Source: Nitrospira sp. (GTDB lineage: Bacteria; Nitrospirota; Nitrospiria; Nitrospirales; Nitrospiraceae). Taken from it: a stretch of DNA of 48,601 nt. The number at the start of each line of letters is the position of its first letter. Positions within the stretch are counted from its first letter, which is position 1. The notes beneath the pieces were generated by a model. The model saw only the letters and a list, made by a program, of their open reading frames with translations. It did no database searches and was not told where the DNA came from. Location of the stretch: NCBI GenBank assembly GCA_024331045.1, contig JANDJC010000018.1, positions 1-48,601 of the forward strand, in the 5' to 3' direction. Positions 22,727 to 33,236 of this stretch are shown here, in pieces. The position numbers and the translations under genes are program-made.

Positions 22727-23665
22727 TCACCAGGCATCCTGAGCGCAGCGGAAGCCGATGCCGGTAGCTCGATCGGCAGGGAAGCCATAGTCGCGATCAG
22801 ACGTGCGGAGGTTTCTCGCCGGTTTTAACCATGATCCTCCTCTGACGACCTTGAGAAGCCGTCCGTCCGGTCCTTGTGGGTCAGACAGTGGGGCATGGAG
22901 GTAGGAAAAGGGCTCGTACCAATCTTGCACCCATTCGGAGACATTTCCTGCCATGTCAAAGAGGCCGTAAGGACTGATGCCCTCAGGAAAACTGCCCACG
23001 GGGAGCGTGAGTACTTCGCCGTTGAGACCCCGTTCACGGGCGATGCGGGCTCCCTCGCCTGTGACCCAAAAGGCTTTCCACTCTGCTCCGTTCTGGAATT
23101 CAACGGTCCGGTCAGCCCAGTAACTGGCACTGTTGGCCAGTCGATGATCCCAGTCGTTTCCCCAGGGATAGCGACGGCCATCGGTTCCACGGGCAGCTTT
23201 TTCCCATTCTGCTTCTGTAGGGAGGCGCATGCCAAGCCACCGGCAGTAGGCCACCGCGTCTTCCCAACTGACGTTGACAACCGGATGCTCTTCGCTGCCT
23301 GCTAGCGGCACGCCGTGATTCCATAACGTTAATTCCGACTTGTGGTGATGTGGCGGAGGATGACCAGTGGCATCTACGAACTTTTTGTAGCGGGCGTTGG
23401 TGACCTCATAACGGTGAATGCGGAACGACCCGACGAAGACTTTGCGTTGGGGCCGTTCATCGTCGAAGCTGATTCCATCATCGGTGCTGCCCATGAAAAA
23501 CTCTCCGGCCGGGATCAAGACGGTGTCGCCCTCGTCAATCGGCGCCAAGCCGAGCGCGGGCGATCCGGCGAGCAACATAGTAAGGGCAAACAAGAGGATC
23601 ATGGCGATGGCTGCTTGGCTGGCATAGAGCAGACGCCCACTGGTCGGCCTTGCGTGGGAGCGCAA
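22727..23665 (-). CDS. Secreted SUMF1/formylglycine-generating-enzyme-family protein
   Basis: This is a protein of about 312 residues with a signal peptide (LLYASQAAIAMILLFALTMLLAG) and a full FGE-sulfatase domain: IPAGEFFMGS, EVTNARY, HPVVNVSWEDAVAYCRWLG, RLPTEAEWEKAARG, MAGNVSEWVQDWY, VVRGGSWL and GFRCA at the end. True FGEs oxidise cysteine in sulfatases; many secreted relatives bind ligands instead. The domain has few cysteines, so enzymatic activity is doubtful. The start is uncertain: I chose TTG at 23665, 12 bases after GGGAGG, which gives a proper signal peptide; ATG 23602 is the alternative. That GGGAGG lies in a strong hairpin. Confidence 0.85.
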   Translation of the reverse strand: MRSHARPTSGRLLYASQAAIAMILLFALTMLLAGSPALGLAPIDEGDTVLIPAGEFFMGSTDDGISFDDERPQRKVFVGSFRIHRYEVTNARYKKFVDATGHPPPHHHKSELTLWNHGVPLAGSEEHPVVNVSWEDAVAYCRWLGMRLPTEAEWEKAARGTDGRRYPWGNDWDHRLANSASYWADRTVEFQNGAEWKAFWVTGEGARIARERGLNGEVLTLPVGSFPEGISPYGLFDMAGNVSEWVQDWYEPFSYLHAPLSDPQGPDGRLLKVVRGGSWLKPARNLRTSDRDYGFPADRATGIGFRCAQDAW

Positions 23666-23673
23666 GGCAACTA

Positions 23674-23705
23674 AGGACCTCCCTCTTGCGAAGGGAGGAG
23701 GTCCT
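23674..23705 (-). promoter_or_regulatory. Leader hairpin enclosing the SUMF1-type gene's ribosome binding site
   Basis: AGGACCTCC and GGAGGTCCT (23674-23682 and 23697-23705) form a nine-pair perfect stem around a 14-base loop. In the minus-strand mRNA the 3' arm holds the GGAGG that would serve the TTG at 23665. No T-run follows on either strand, so a terminator is less likely than a translation-control hairpin. Confidence 0.5.
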
Positions 23706-23787
23706 ATTCGGTTGAGAGAAGGGAAGTGTGAGAGGGGCGGACCTTGCCTTCCCATTGGGGCTATCGCTAGAATCCCTGATCGAAGCA

Positions 23788-24072
23788 ATGGAACCGATTA
23801 CCGTTCAGGACCCGGATGAAATTTTCAAAGTGTTGGCCGAAGTGACGCTCCGGGGCAAAGGATTTACGACCGAATCGTTGCTTGATTATGTGTTGGACGA
23901 AGGCTTCACCGAGCCGATTTTTCTCAATGCCAGCGGCGAAGATCCCACGGCCTTTTACCAGGGGCAGCCGAATGCGTGGGCGACGTACCAGGTTCGTGAA
24001 TGGAAGCGGGTGCTTACCATTTCCGGCGGCCCTGGACAAGAGCGCCGTGTCCGGATCACGGAGACTCCCTGA
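23788..24072 (+). CDS. Hypothetical protein
   Basis: This 94-residue soluble acidic protein (MEPITVQDPDEIFKVLAEVTL) has no recognised motif. It is divergent from the SUMF1-type gene. The frame extends to a GTG at 23728 behind AGGGAAGT, which is a real alternative start adding 20 residues. I prefer the ATG because the well-ordered part begins there. The next gene follows after about 90 bases on the same strand. Function is unknown. Confidence 0.6.
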   Translation: MEPITVQDPDEIFKVLAEVTLRGKGFTTESLLDYVLDEGFTEPIFLNASGEDPTAFYQGQPNAWATYQVREWKRVLTISGGPGQERRVRITETP

Positions 24073-24162
24073 ACGTTGAGACCGAAAGGGGATGGGCATC
24101 CAACCACAGTGTCTGGTCAAGGGCCATTGAACGTGAATCAGAGCGGAAGAACAAGGGTAAAG

Positions 24163-24387
24163 ATGGTCCATCTCACCAACGTGCAAGATGCGGGGGAGTT
24201 GGCTCTCATTAAAAGCTTGCTGGATGGCAACCGCATCACCTATGTGATTCATGGAGAACATATCAGCACCTTGTACCCCGGCGTACCGTTTTGTATGGGA
24301 CGTGTCATGGTTGACGAAGCTGACCGGGATCGTGCCGAAGTCCTTCTTAGCCGATTGAGGTTGTCGATCCGAGAAACCTCTGCGTGA
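24163..24387 (+). CDS. DUF2007-type small protein (putative signal transducing protein)
   Basis: This 74-residue protein shows the DUF2007 pattern: VHLTNVQDAGELALIKSLLD, then NRITYVIHGEH and a C-terminal RVMVDEADRDRAEVLLSRL. The family has a ferredoxin-like fold and unknown function. The start at 24163 is preceded by AAGGGTAAAG; upstream GTG (24133) and TTG (24076) codons would add residues unlike the family. Co-transcription with the upstream hypothetical gene is plausible. Confidence 0.7.
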   Translation: MVHLTNVQDAGELALIKSLLDGNRITYVIHGEHISTLYPGVPFCMGRVMVDEADRDRAEVLLSRLRLSIRETSA

Positions 24388-24486
24388 AAGTACCTTCCTG
24401 CTCGTCAAGAGAGCCGTCTCGCCGGGAGATGCGCCTCAAAATGAGACAAAACAATAAGATAACCTGGTGATGAATTCAAAAGGGCA

Positions 24487-24514
24487 ACGCCGCCTTCCTT
24501 AAAGAAATCGGCGT
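24487..24514 (-). terminator. Weak hairpin after the BamE-like lipoprotein-fold gene
   Basis: ACGCCG (24487-24492) and CGGCGT (24509-24514) pair around a 16-base loop, about 30 bases beyond the minus-strand stop at 24545, followed by TGCCCTTTTG in the minus-strand RNA. The T-tract is poor, so termination is only possible. Confidence 0.3.
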
Positions 24515-24544
24515 CGAGCCTCTCACCTGCTGAAGCGGTAGTGG

Positions 24545-24985
24545 TCACGACTCGGATTTCGATTTGGGCTTTCCGGACGGAAGATGTTGGGCGCTACGTT
24601 CGCGCGATCCTTGGTACCACCCGCCGACGAGGATCCCCTCTTCGAAGTACAGATACCGGTGGCGGACAGTCGCAGCATCCACCCAATCCTCGAAAATCCA
24701 TTCTTCGTGTCGAATGCCATCCTTCGTGAAACTGGTATGGATGGTTTGCGGCCCACCCCAGGCTTCTAGGACCTGCTCTTTTGTCATGCCGACCATCACG
24801 CGATGTTCTGCGATGTGACGTTTGAAATCCGGATCCAGCAAGGGGGTAACCATTGGCCAGACTACGGCCATTAGCGTGAACAGGCCCAATCCTGCATAGA
24901 TGATCATCCGCACTTCGGGGCGCCGAATGAAGGAAACGGTTTCAGGCTCCGGGTGGAGTTGAGGAGGTGAGGAATCGCTCGTCAT
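24545..24985 (-). CDS. Single-pass membrane protein with SmpA/BamE-like domain
   Basis: This protein of about 146 residues has a cytoplasmic N-terminus, one membrane segment (MIIYAGLGLFTLMAVVWPMV, about 26-45) and an extracytoplasmic domain. The pattern VMVGMTKEQVLEAWGGPQTIH ... EEWIF recalls the SmpA/OmlA (BamE-like) fold, in which a GMT.eqV...lG.P helix precedes a small sheet. The tail is basic (KPKSKSES). There is no lipobox, so it is anchored by the helix. The frame begins with TTG at 25039; the ATG at 24985 is preferred. Function is unknown; envelope maintenance is a guess from the fold. Confidence 0.65.
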   Translation of the reverse strand: MTSDSSPPQLHPEPETVSFIRRPEVRMIIYAGLGLFTLMAVVWPMVTPLLDPDFKRHIAEHRVMVGMTKEQVLEAWGGPQTIHTSFTKDGIRHEEWIFEDWVDAATVRHRYLYFEEGILVGGWYQGSRERSAQHLPSGKPKSKSES

Positions 24986-25122
24986 GGCCGTGACTTCTAC
25001 ACAACAAAAAATGCTAACAACCGCCTGCCAGTGAGTCAAGATAGGTATGCGATCGTCTGGTCGATGTGGGCCCCAGGGGATGTTCTTGTTCGTCAGGCCG
25101 CAAGAGCAAGAGATGGTTCAAT

Positions 25123-25156
25123 TTTATTCAGCATGCTTGTTTATTCAGCATACTTG
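25123..25156. repeat. 17-bp tandem duplication across a stop codon
   Basis: TTTATTCAGCATGCTTG (25123-25139) and TTTATTCAGCATACTTG (25140-25156) are adjacent and differ at one base. The right copy contains the stop codon and last codons of the minus-strand secreted protein; the left copy repeats them after the stop. Confidence 0.92.
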
Positions 25157-25938
25157 GGAATCGGAACCGGTTTGATCGTTTTGGGGGGCTCTCCTGCTTG
25201 CTGAAGAAAGTCGACGGAGTAGGGATTGAGTATGGGCTCATGCGTGTGTCGTTGCCGTTGCTGAACCAGTTGCAGGCTTTGCGCGCTGATTTCTAGGCGG
25301 TCGATCGTCGCCTTGGGAGTGAGCCGGTCAGGCAGGCCTTGCAGTGAAAATAGCTGATAGGCCAGCGTCCACTCCAGTTGTTCTTTGCCCTGTTCCTTCA
25401 CGATGAAGCGAGCGGCTTCAGAGGGAGGTCCTTTGAATAGGAGGATCCAGATGTTCGAGCGAAAGGCGGGGCTTGAAGGGTTGGTGGAGGGTTTGAATTC
25501 GGGCACCAATGAGGGAACGCGGTCGATCGGTACGGGGGCGGAGAACTCGATATCAACCAGCCGCACTACCAACGGTCGGTCCTCCCGTTCGTCGTTAGGG
25601 TCCACCGCGTAACTGAACGAGTAGCGCACCTCGATGTCGTCCCGCTTGAATGTGTAGACATCCTCGCCGTTTTCCGGCGACACGAGTTTGCTGAAGTAGG
25701 ACTTCCAATCGGTGATGGGATAGTAGGTGAAGACTCGCAAGGCCGACTTTCGGTCGCGGACCGCCTGCGGTATACCAAGTTTGTCGTGCAATTCCTTTTG
25801 GGTGAGCCCCAGGAACCCGTCTTCGAAGTACGGTTCCGCTGCAGGGGGGGTGGGGTTTGTTCCCCATTGAAGGAGGGCCACAACGGCGATGACGCAGGCG
25901 CGGCGTGCGCTGGCCAGGCTGAACAATCGAGGCTGCAT
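25141..25938 (-). CDS. Secreted protein of unknown function
   Basis: This protein of about 265 residues has a signal peptide (MQPRLFSLASARRACVIAVVALLQW). The mature part begins GFLGLTQKELHDKLGIPQAVRDRK, again a helix of the GlTqkEl..klG.P type seen in outer-membrane assembly or SmpA-like folds. A beta-rich region (DDIEVRYSFSYAVDPNDE) and a C-terminal Gln-rich helix (SLQLVQQRQRH) follow. The frame is open to 25965; the ATG at 25938 best fits the signal peptide. It is upstream of, and on the same strand as, the BamE-like gene. Function is unknown. Confidence 0.7.
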   Translation of the reverse strand: MQPRLFSLASARRACVIAVVALLQWGTNPTPPAAEPYFEDGFLGLTQKELHDKLGIPQAVRDRKSALRVFTYYPITDWKSYFSKLVSPENGEDVYTFKRDDIEVRYSFSYAVDPNDEREDRPLVVRLVDIEFSAPVPIDRVPSLVPEFKPSTNPSSPAFRSNIWILLFKGPPSEAARFIVKEQGKEQLEWTLAYQLFSLQGLPDRLTPKATIDRLEISAQSLQLVQQRQRHTHEPILNPYSVDFLQQAGEPPKTIKPVPIPKYAE

Positions 25939-26078
25939 TAAAATAATGCTATCGGCGAGGAGCAATTCAAGTCAAGGAAGCTCCTGTGGCTTGCCGGAGC
26001 GGGGACCTTCCAGTATGATCCTGACGACTTGCGAAGCCGTTTGGCCAGCCCGCTGGAGTGGAAGCGATCAGCATTGCC

Positions 26079-29000
26079 ATGGTCCCTGCTTATTCGTCCA
26101 CCATCGAGACTCTGCTCAAGCAGCGCATCCTGATTTTAGACGGAGCCATGGGCACCATGATTCAGCAGCGACGCCTGGATGAGGCGGCCTTTCGCGGTGA
26201 CCGGTTTCAGGATTGGCCGAAAGATCTCAAAGGCCACAATGATCTTTTGAATCTTACCCAGCCAGCCATTGTTGAAGACATCCATCGCCAGTATCTGGAG
26301 GCAGGGGCGGACATTATCGAGACCAATACGTTTAACTCCCAGGCAATCTCGCTGGCTGATTATGGAATGGAAACGCTGGCGTATGAACTCTCCAAGGCAG
26401 GCGCGGAATGTGCTCGGAGAGCCGTGGCCGTGGTGCAGGCAGTCGAGCCGGACCGTGTCTGTTTTGTGGCCGGCGCGATCGGCCCCACGACCAAGACCTC
26501 GTCTATTTCCACCGACGTGAGCAATCCCGGCGCGCGGGGGACGACATTCGACCACCTGGTTGCTGCCTATAGCGACCAGGTGCGTGGATTGCTCGACGGC
26601 GGTGTCGATCTGCTCCTGGTGGAGACTATTTTTGACACGCTCAATGCCAAGGCCGCCTTCTTTGCGATCCTGGATGGGTTTGACCGGGGTTGGCGCCGCG
26701 TGCCCATCATGGCTTCGGTGACGTTCATTCAGGCGGGAAGTAACCGTGGTGTGACCGGTCAGACGGTGGAGGCCTTTTGGAATTCCATTTCCCATGTGCC
26801 GCTGCTGAGTGTCGGGATGAACTGCGCATTAGGCCCTAAGGAAATGAAACCACTGATAGAAGAATTGTCCCGCATCGCACCGGTGTATTTGAGTGCCCAC
26901 CCCAATGCGGGATTGCCGAACCCCCTGTTGCCGACAGGGTTTCCCGAGACGCCGGAGACCTTCGCCCCGCAACTCCGCACATGGGCTCAGGATGGTTGGC
27001 TCAACATCGTCGGCGGCTGTTGTGGCACCACGCCGGCCCACATCAAGGCGTTGGCTGAGGCAGTGCGAGGAATTCCGCCGCGGGAAATCCCGACCGTCGA
27101 ACCCTATACCCGGCTCAGCGGACTCGAAGCTCTCACGATCCGGCCGGATTCCAACTTTGTGAACATCGGTGAACGGACCAATGTCACTGGTTCTCCGGCG
27201 TTTGCCAAACTCGTTCTCGCCGGTGATTTTGACGGAGCCTTGTCGGTGGCGAGACAACAAGTCGAGGGAGGCGCGCAGATCCTTGATGTCAACATGGATG
27301 AAGGTCTATTGGATTCCCAAGCGGCGATGGAGAAATTTCTGCGTCTGATTGCCTCCGAGCCGGATATCGCAAAAGTGCCGATCATGATCGACAGTTCCAA
27401 ATGGGAGGTATTGGAGACTGGTCTCAAAAACATCCAGGGGAAGGCGGTAGTCAACAGTATCAGTTTGAAAGAAGGAGAGGCCAAGTTCATCGAACAAGCA
27501 CGATTGATCCGACGCTACGGCGCGGCCGTCGTCGTGATGGCCTTTGACGAACGGGGACAAGCCGATACCTTTGAACGTAAGATCGAGGTCTGTGCCAGGT
27601 CGTACAAGATCCTGACGGAAATCGTCGGGTTTCCCCCGTACGACATTATCTTTGATCCGAACGTGCTCACGGTGGCCACGGGGATTGAGGAACACAACAA
27701 CTATGCCGTGGATTTCATCGAAGCGACGCGCTGGATCAAGCGGCATTTGCCGGGAGCCAAGGTGAGTGGTGGCATCAGTAACATCTCGTTCTCGTTCCGC
27801 GGCAACACGGTGGTGCGCGAAGCGATGCACGCGGCCTTTTTGTACCACGCGATCCGAGCGGGCCTTGATATGGGTATCGTCAATGCCGGCCAACTTGCCG
27901 TCTATGAGGAAATTCCCAAGGATCTGCTGGAACTGGTGGAGGACGTGCTACTGAACCGTCGGCCTGAGGCGACCGAACGGTTGGTCGCCTTTGCTGAGAC
28001 GGTGAAGCAAAGGGGCAAGGCTGTCGCCAAGGATGATGAATGGCGGAAGGGAACGGTGGAGGAACGGCTCACCCATGCATTGGTCAAAGGCATCACCGAT
28101 TACATCGAGCAGGATACGGAAGAAGCGCGCCAGAAATATCCGACACCGTTGGCAGTCATCGAGGGGCCTCTCATGGCTGGTATGAATGTGGTGGGAGATC
28201 TGTTCGGCTCCGGCAAGATGTTCCTCCCGCAAGTCGTCAAAAGCGCACGGGTGATGAAAAAAGCCGTGGCCTATTTGATGCCGTTTATGGAGGAAGAAAA
28301 AAAACGGCTGGGGAATTTTCGTTCCCAAGGCAAAATTGTTTTGGCCACCGTGAAGGGTGACGTGCACGACATTGGCAAGAATATCGTCGGCGTCGTGCTT
28401 GGCTGCAACAATTATGAGGTCATCGACCTCGGCGTGATGGTGCCCTGTGAAAAGATTTTGGCCGCGGCGCGGGAGCACAAGGCCGACATTATCGGCCTGA
28501 GTGGCTTGATTACTCCGTCTCTGGATGAGATGGTCCATGTCGCTAAGGAAATGACTCGTGAAGGGTTCGAGGTGCCGCTCTTGATTGGTGGCGCCACGAC
28601 GAGCAAGGCGCACACGGCCGTTAAAATTGCCCCGGCGTATCGGCATACGACCGTGCACGTGCTCGATGCGTCGCGGGCGGTAGGGGTGGTGGGAAGCCTC
28701 GTCAATCCTGCCCAGAGGGAAGCATTCGCAAAGCAGGTTTACGAAGACTATGAACGGATGCGGCAGGCCCATCAGGACCGGGGAGCCAAGCCGTTGCTTC
28801 CGATCGGGCAGGCGCGGGCCAACCGCTTGGCGTCGGATTGGGCTGCGATCGACATCCCGAGGCCGTCGTTCCTAGGCATCCGAGTCATCGAAAACCAGCC
28901 GTTGGACGAACTGGTGCCCTATATCGACTGGTCGCCCTTTTTCCATACCTGGGAACTCAAAGGGCGCTATCCTTCGATCTTCGACGACCGGACGATCGGC

Positions 29001-29774
29001 AAGAGAGCCAGGGAACTATACGACGACGCTCAACGGCTGCTGGACGAGATCATTGGGAAGCGGCTGCTTACCGCCCAGGGAGTCTATGGCTTTTTTGCCG
29101 CAGCCTCGGTCGGCGATGACATTGAGTTGTATGCCGATGAGGCTCGAGCGACCGTGCTGACGACCATCCACACGCTGCGGCAACAGGGGGAAAAGCCGGC
29201 TGGGCAACCCAACCTCGCGTTGGCGGATTTTGTCGCGCCTCGGGAGTCGGGCCGGCGGGATTATGTCGGAGCTTTTGCTGTGACGGCAGGAATCGGAATA
29301 GATGAACTGTGCCAACGATTTAATCGGGACCATGATGATTACAACGCGATCATGGCTAAAGCACTGGCTGATCGGCTGGCGGAAGCCTTTGCGGAATTTC
29401 TCCACAAACGGGTCCGCCTCGACTGGGAATATGGCAAGGACGAACGACTGACGCACGAAGACCTGATTCGTGAGCGATACCGGGGGATCCGCCCCGCCCC
29501 TGGTTATCCGGCCTGTCCCGACCATACGGAAAAACGACCGTTGTTTGACCTCTTACGGGTTGAGACGCACACGGGTATCACCCTGACCGACAATTACGCC
29601 ATGCTGCCCGCTGCCTCCGTGAGCGGCTGGTATTTCGCCCATCCGGAGGCTCAGTACTTCGCCGTGGGAAAAATTGGGAGGGATCAGGTGGAAGACTACG
29701 CTTCCCGTAAGAAGATGCCCGTCTCAGTCGTTGAACGGTGGCTTGCGCCCAATTTGAACTATGAGCCGGCCTAA
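26079..29774 (+). CDS. metH: Cobalamin-dependent methionine synthase
   Basis: This enzyme transfers the methyl group of methyltetrahydrofolate to homocysteine through cobalamin. All four modules are present in 1231 residues (E. coli MetH has 1227). They are a homocysteine domain with zinc ligands Cys249, Cys313 and Cys314 ([14 protein letters not shown]), a folate domain opening [14 protein letters not shown], a B12 domain with the axial histidine His763 in DVHDIGKN, and a reactivation domain with [12 protein letters not shown] for SAM. GTG at 26058 is an alternative start. The 140-base divergent upstream gap is too short for, and does not resemble, a cobalamin riboswitch. Confidence 0.97.
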   Translation: MVPAYSSTIETLLKQRILILDGAMGTMIQQRRLDEAAFRGDRFQDWPKDLKGHNDLLNLTQPAIVEDIHRQYLEAGADIIETNTFNSQAISLADYGMETLAYELSKAGAECARRAVAVVQAVEPDRVCFVAGAIGPTTKTSSISTDVSNPGARGTTFDHLVAAYSDQVRGLLDGGVDLLLVETIFDTLNAKAAFFAILDGFDRGWRRVPIMASVTFIQAGSNRGVTGQTVEAFWNSISHVPLLSVGMNCALGPKEMKPLIEELSRIAPVYLSAHPNAGLPNPLLPTGFPETPETFAPQLRTWAQDGWLNIVGGCCGTTPAHIKALAEAVRGIPPREIPTVEPYTRLSGLEALTIRPDSNFVNIGERTNVTGSPAFAKLVLAGDFDGALSVARQQVEGGAQILDVNMDEGLLDSQAAMEKFLRLIASEPDIAKVPIMIDSSKWEVLETGLKNIQGKAVVNSISLKEGEAKFIEQARLIRRYGAAVVVMAFDERGQADTFERKIEVCARSYKILTEIVGFPPYDIIFDPNVLTVATGIEEHNNYAVDFIEATRWIKRHLPGAKVSGGISNISFSFRGNTVVREAMHAAFLYHAIRAGLDMGIVNAGQLAVYEEIPKDLLELVEDVLLNRRPEATERLVAFAETVKQRGKAVAKDDEWRKGTVEERLTHALVKGITDYIEQDTEEARQKYPTPLAVIEGPLMAGMNVVGDLFGSGKMFLPQVVKSARVMKKAVAYLMPFMEEEKKRLGNFRSQGKIVLATVKGDVHDIGKNIVGVVLGCNNYEVIDLGVMVPCEKILAAAREHKADIIGLSGLITPSLDEMVHVAKEMTREGFEVPLLIGGATTSKAHTAVKIAPAYRHTTVHVLDASRAVGVVGSLVNPAQREAFAKQVYEDYERMRQAHQDRGAKPLLPIGQARANRLASDWAAIDIPRPSFLGIRVIENQPLDELVPYIDWSPFFHTWELKGRYPSIFDDRTIGKRARELYDDAQRLLDEIIGKRLLTAQGVYGFFAAASVGDDIELYADEARATVLTTIHTLRQQGEKPAGQPNLALADFVAPRESGRRDYVGAFAVTAGIGIDELCQRFNRDHDDYNAIMAKALADRLAEAFAEFLHKRVRLDWEYGKDERLTHEDLIRERYRGIRPAPGYPACPDHTEKRPLFDLLRVETHTGITLTDNYAMLPAASVSGWYFAHPEAQYFAVGKIGRDQVEDYASRKKMPVSVVERWLAPNLNYEPA

Positions 29775-29876
29775 CTGGTCCTTGCGACTCGGCCAGTGTC
29801 AGTGAGCAACCGATCGCTCCCCCACTCTCATGCGACGTTACGGTCGTGCTCTTGAGCCAGTCGCGAGAGAGCGCGA

Positions 29877-29894
29877 CCATTTCAGCCATTTCAG
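29877..29894. repeat. 9-bp tandem duplication
   Basis: CCATTTCAG is repeated directly (29877-29885, 29886-29894) in the convergent gap between metH and the HD-GYP gene. It is short enough that chance cannot be excluded on its own. Confidence 0.6.
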
Positions 29895-29937
29895 ATAGAG
29901 CAGTGGGTGGGGGCTGCAAAAATGAACGTGGGTGGGA

Positions 29938-31086
29938 TTATGCCGCGCGGGGCCAGGCTGTCGGAACATGGTCGGCGAATTGATGGTGGATGCGGCGCAA
30001 TTCCTCTTCTTCGGTGAGAAACAGGTCCAGCAAGAGGGGATCGAAGTGGGTGCCTCGCTCTTTGAGCATCAGTTCCTTGGCATGCTCGAAATCAAAAGCC
30101 GGCTTGTAGACCCGCTCAGTGGTCAACGCGTCAAAATTGTCGGCGATAGCGGCGATGCGGCCTTCGATCGGGATTTCCTCTCCTTTCAGTCCTCGAGGAT
30201 AGCCGGTGCCGTCGTACCATTCGTGGTGAGTATAGGCGATCGTGGCTGCCACCTTGAGCAGATCGGAATCGGATCCGGACAGGATTTTATAGCCGATTTC
30301 GGCATGTTGGGCGATCACGTCGAACTCTTCCGGGGTGAAACGCCCCGGCTTCTGGAGCACCTGATCGGGCGTGCCGATTTTGCCGATGTCATGCATGGGG
30401 CTGGCCGTGCGAATCAGTTCGCATTGTTCGGAGGGAAGGCCTGCTTTGCGGGCAAGCAGTTCGCAGTAGCGGCTCATCCGTTGAATGTGTTGAGCCGTTG
30501 AGCAATCACGAAATTCGGCGGCGATGGCCAGTCGCTGGATGGTCTCCTCTCTTGACAAGCGCAGTTCTTTCTCGCTGCGTTCCAACCATTCGAGCGCTTG
30601 TTGCAAGGCGATCGTGCGGGACGTCACGAGTTCCTCCAAATGTTCGCGATGGAAGCGGTTTTCCAGTTCAAGCCGACGGCGGCGGAGGGCGTTGGCGACG
30701 TCGATTAAGACTTCGTTTGAGCCGAATGGCTTGACGATGTAACCGTAGGCACCGACTTCGATAGCTGCGTTTGCGAGCACGGGACTGTCCAGCCCGGTCA
30801 CCATGATGGCTGCGGTGTCCGGATGCTCAACGAGGGTGCTCCGGACCAAGTCCATTCCTGTTTCGCCTGGCAGGTTCACGTCGCACAACATGAGAGCGAT
30901 TGGCTGCTCGTTGAGTTGCCGGCGCGCTTCACGGGCGTCGGCCGCGAGAAATACCGGGTAGCCGTGGGTCTGAAGCAGGTAGCCGATCAAGCGGCGGACC
31001 GGCTCTTCGTCATCCACCACCAGAATGTTTCGGTTGTCCAGCAGAGCTTGTCTTGCGTTGTGATCCAACAAGAGGTTTATCGTCAT
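29938..31086 (-). CDS. Response regulator with HD-GYP cyclic-di-GMP phosphodiesterase output
   Basis: This 382-residue protein has a receiver domain with acidic pocket Asp25-Asp26, phosphoacceptor Asp69 (LCDVNLPG), Thr97 and Lys119. A coiled coil (about 131-185) follows, then an HD-GYP domain with HDIGK (232-236) and HHEWYDGTGYP (287-297). The metal and GYP residues are intact, so it should hydrolyse c-di-GMP when phosphorylated and influence motility or biofilm traits. No histidine kinase gene is adjacent, making it an orphan regulator. It diverges from rph across a 482-base gap. Confidence 0.93.
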   Translation of the reverse strand: MTINLLLDHNARQALLDNRNILVVDDEEPVRRLIGYLLQTHGYPVFLAADAREARRQLNEQPIALMLCDVNLPGETGMDLVRSTLVEHPDTAAIMVTGLDSPVLANAAIEVGAYGYIVKPFGSNEVLIDVANALRRRRLELENRFHREHLEELVTSRTIALQQALEWLERSEKELRLSREETIQRLAIAAEFRDCSTAQHIQRMSRYCELLARKAGLPSEQCELIRTASPMHDIGKIGTPDQVLQKPGRFTPEEFDVIAQHAEIGYKILSGSDSDLLKVAATIAYTHHEWYDGTGYPRGLKGEEIPIEGRIAAIADNFDALTTERVYKPAFDFEHAKELMLKERGTHFDPLLLDLFLTEEEELRRIHHQFADHVPTAWPRAA

Positions 31087-31568
31087 CGTGACACGCGGTT
31101 CTGTGAGTTATAAGAATCGGTGTTGGTTGTTGTGACAGATCTGTATCGGTCAATTTCCGCAAATCCTAAGTGCAAGAGGGGGGCGGTCATCACTGGCGGT
31201 TATTGAGTATCGTTGCCGGTTGGTGGCGAATAGGGCAACACGGTCCCTCTAGTCCATCGAGAAACGAGGAGGCAGAAGCGGAAGTGAAGTGGAAGACAGA
31301 AAGCCAGAAGGCCTGAGAAGAGAGGATGCGGAGATAAGTGGCTTGATCCAGCATGTCGTTGTGGCCAAGAGACCTGGGGCCATGGGCCATGGCTGTAGGG
31401 GATAGAAGGAGTGCAGGGTGACCGAGAGCAGGATGACCGCCTTAACCGATTGTGGGAAGAAATCGTGGAAAGATGGGGGAGCCTAGAGGATAAGGAACAG
31501 GCACTGGCCGGTTTGCGCTTTATGGCCCTCTTCACTATAATCCCCTGACCTCTCAAAAAGGAGACGCA
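31087..31568. other. 482-base divergent gap with a promoter for rph
   Basis: The gap contains no supported gene: the long minus-strand frame across 31200-31907 is antisense to rph and lacks family features. The right end holds a good promoter (31513-31541). A 7-bp direct repeat, GGGCCAT twice, lies around 31380-31393. Nothing else stands out. Confidence 0.5.
31513..31541 (+). promoter_or_regulatory. Promoter of rph-rdgB
   Basis: A perfect -10 box TATAAT (31536-31541) lies 17 bases after TTGCGC (31513-31518). The predicted start, near 31548, is about 20 bases ahead of the rph ATG. AAAAAGGAG supplies the ribosome binding site. Confidence 0.6.
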
Positions 31569-32312
<744 letters not shown>

Positions 32313-32321
32313 TCAGTGGAA

Positions 32322-32915
32322 ATGGCGGATTTGGTGCTTGCAACGAGAAATCGCGACAAGGCACGGGAAGTGGCGGCTCTGTTGAGCGGATTACCGTGGC
32401 GAATCAGAATGCTGAGTGATTTTCCTGGGGCTCCGGAGGTCGTTGAAGATGGCGAAACCTGTGAGGTGAACGCCATCAAAAAGGCGACAGAGATCGCCAA
32501 AGCGACGGGCCATTGTGCCGTGGCCGATGACACGGGGTTGGAAGTCGATGCCTTGGAAGGCCGGCCCGGCGTGTATGCAGCTCGGTATGCGGGTCTCGAT
32601 GCGACCTATGAGGACAATTGTCGTAAGTTACTGAAGGAGCTCGACGGGATTCCCTGGGAGCGCAGGACAGCCCGGTTTGTGACGGTGGCGGTGTGGGCGT
32701 CTCCTACAGGAGAGGTAATCACGGCCAATGGAGTGTTAGAGGGAGTGATTGCCGACCAGAGCAGGGGCGAGCATGGATTCGGCTATGATCCGGTTTTCTA
32801 TGTCCCGGAGCTGGACAAAACGTTGGCCGAGTTAACGCCGGAAGAGAAAAATCGGATCAGCCACCGAGCCAAGGCATTCTTGAAACTGCGAGACCTGTTG
32901 CAGAGCCGGGCGTGA
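32322..32915 (+). CDS. rdgB: XTP/dITP diphosphatase (HAM1/RdgB)
   Basis: This house-cleaning enzyme hydrolyses deaminated purine nucleotides (ITP, XTP) to monophosphates. The 197-residue protein has the N-terminal LATRNRDKAREV (substrate Asn and Lys), VADDTGLEVDAL with the catalytic acidic residues, GRPGVYAARYAG and the C-terminal GFGYDPVFY and ISHRAKA. The ATG at 32322 is preferred over a GTG at 32316. It is probably co-transcribed with rph. Confidence 0.96.
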   Translation: MADLVLATRNRDKAREVAALLSGLPWRIRMLSDFPGAPEVVEDGETCEVNAIKKATEIAKATGHCAVADDTGLEVDALEGRPGVYAARYAGLDATYEDNCRKLLKELDGIPWERRTARFVTVAVWASPTGEVITANGVLEGVIADQSRGEHGFGYDPVFYVPELDKTLAELTPEEKNRISHRAKAFLKLRDLLQSRA

Positions 32916-32982
32916 AAAAGCAGCCCGGAAGCCGTGGCCACAGGTTGGCACGGAAAAGGAGCAAACAGCCTGGTCAAACAGT

Positions 32983-33059
<77 letters not shown>

Positions 33060-33084
33060 TACGGTGACAACCAAACGAGACCGT

Positions 33085-33196
33085 CGAGAGGATTTGAAGT
33101 GGCTGAGCGCCAACGGCGAGGAGGACAAGGTCGTATTGCTTATGCGACCGTCAGCGAGGACGCCGGGCTGGAGGCCAAATCCTCTCGCCCCGACCA
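33085..33196. repeat. tRNA-Pro 3'-end fragments in inverted and direct orientation
   Basis: Positions 33176-33196 repeat the last 21 bases of tRNA-Pro (33039-33059) exactly, including CCA. A GGAGG at 33170-33174 echoes the 5' strand of the T arm. Positions 33085-33098 are an exact 14-base inverted copy of the T-arm segment (33037-33050). The two fragments can pair with each other to form a long hairpin around about 75 bases. This resembles a remnant attachment site or a tRNA-derived duplication; no integrase gene lies nearby. Confidence 0.85.
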
Positions 33197-33236
33197 CACC
33201 GCACTTCGTGTGGACCGCGCGCTCTTCATCGCATTA

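Noticed and set aside
25966..26078. Possible cobalamin or SAM riboswitch ahead of metH
   Set aside because: The gap to the divergent gene is short and no conserved B12-box or SAM-riboswitch core is visible.
27948..28772. 274-codon minus-strand open frame inside metH
   Set aside because: It is antisense to the conserved B12-binding part of MetH and its composition (His/Arg/Pro-rich) is typical of shadow frames.
33060..33201. Second tRNA-Pro gene downstream of the first
   Set aside because: Only the T arm and acceptor 3' strand are copied; there is no matching 5' acceptor, D arm or anticodon arm.
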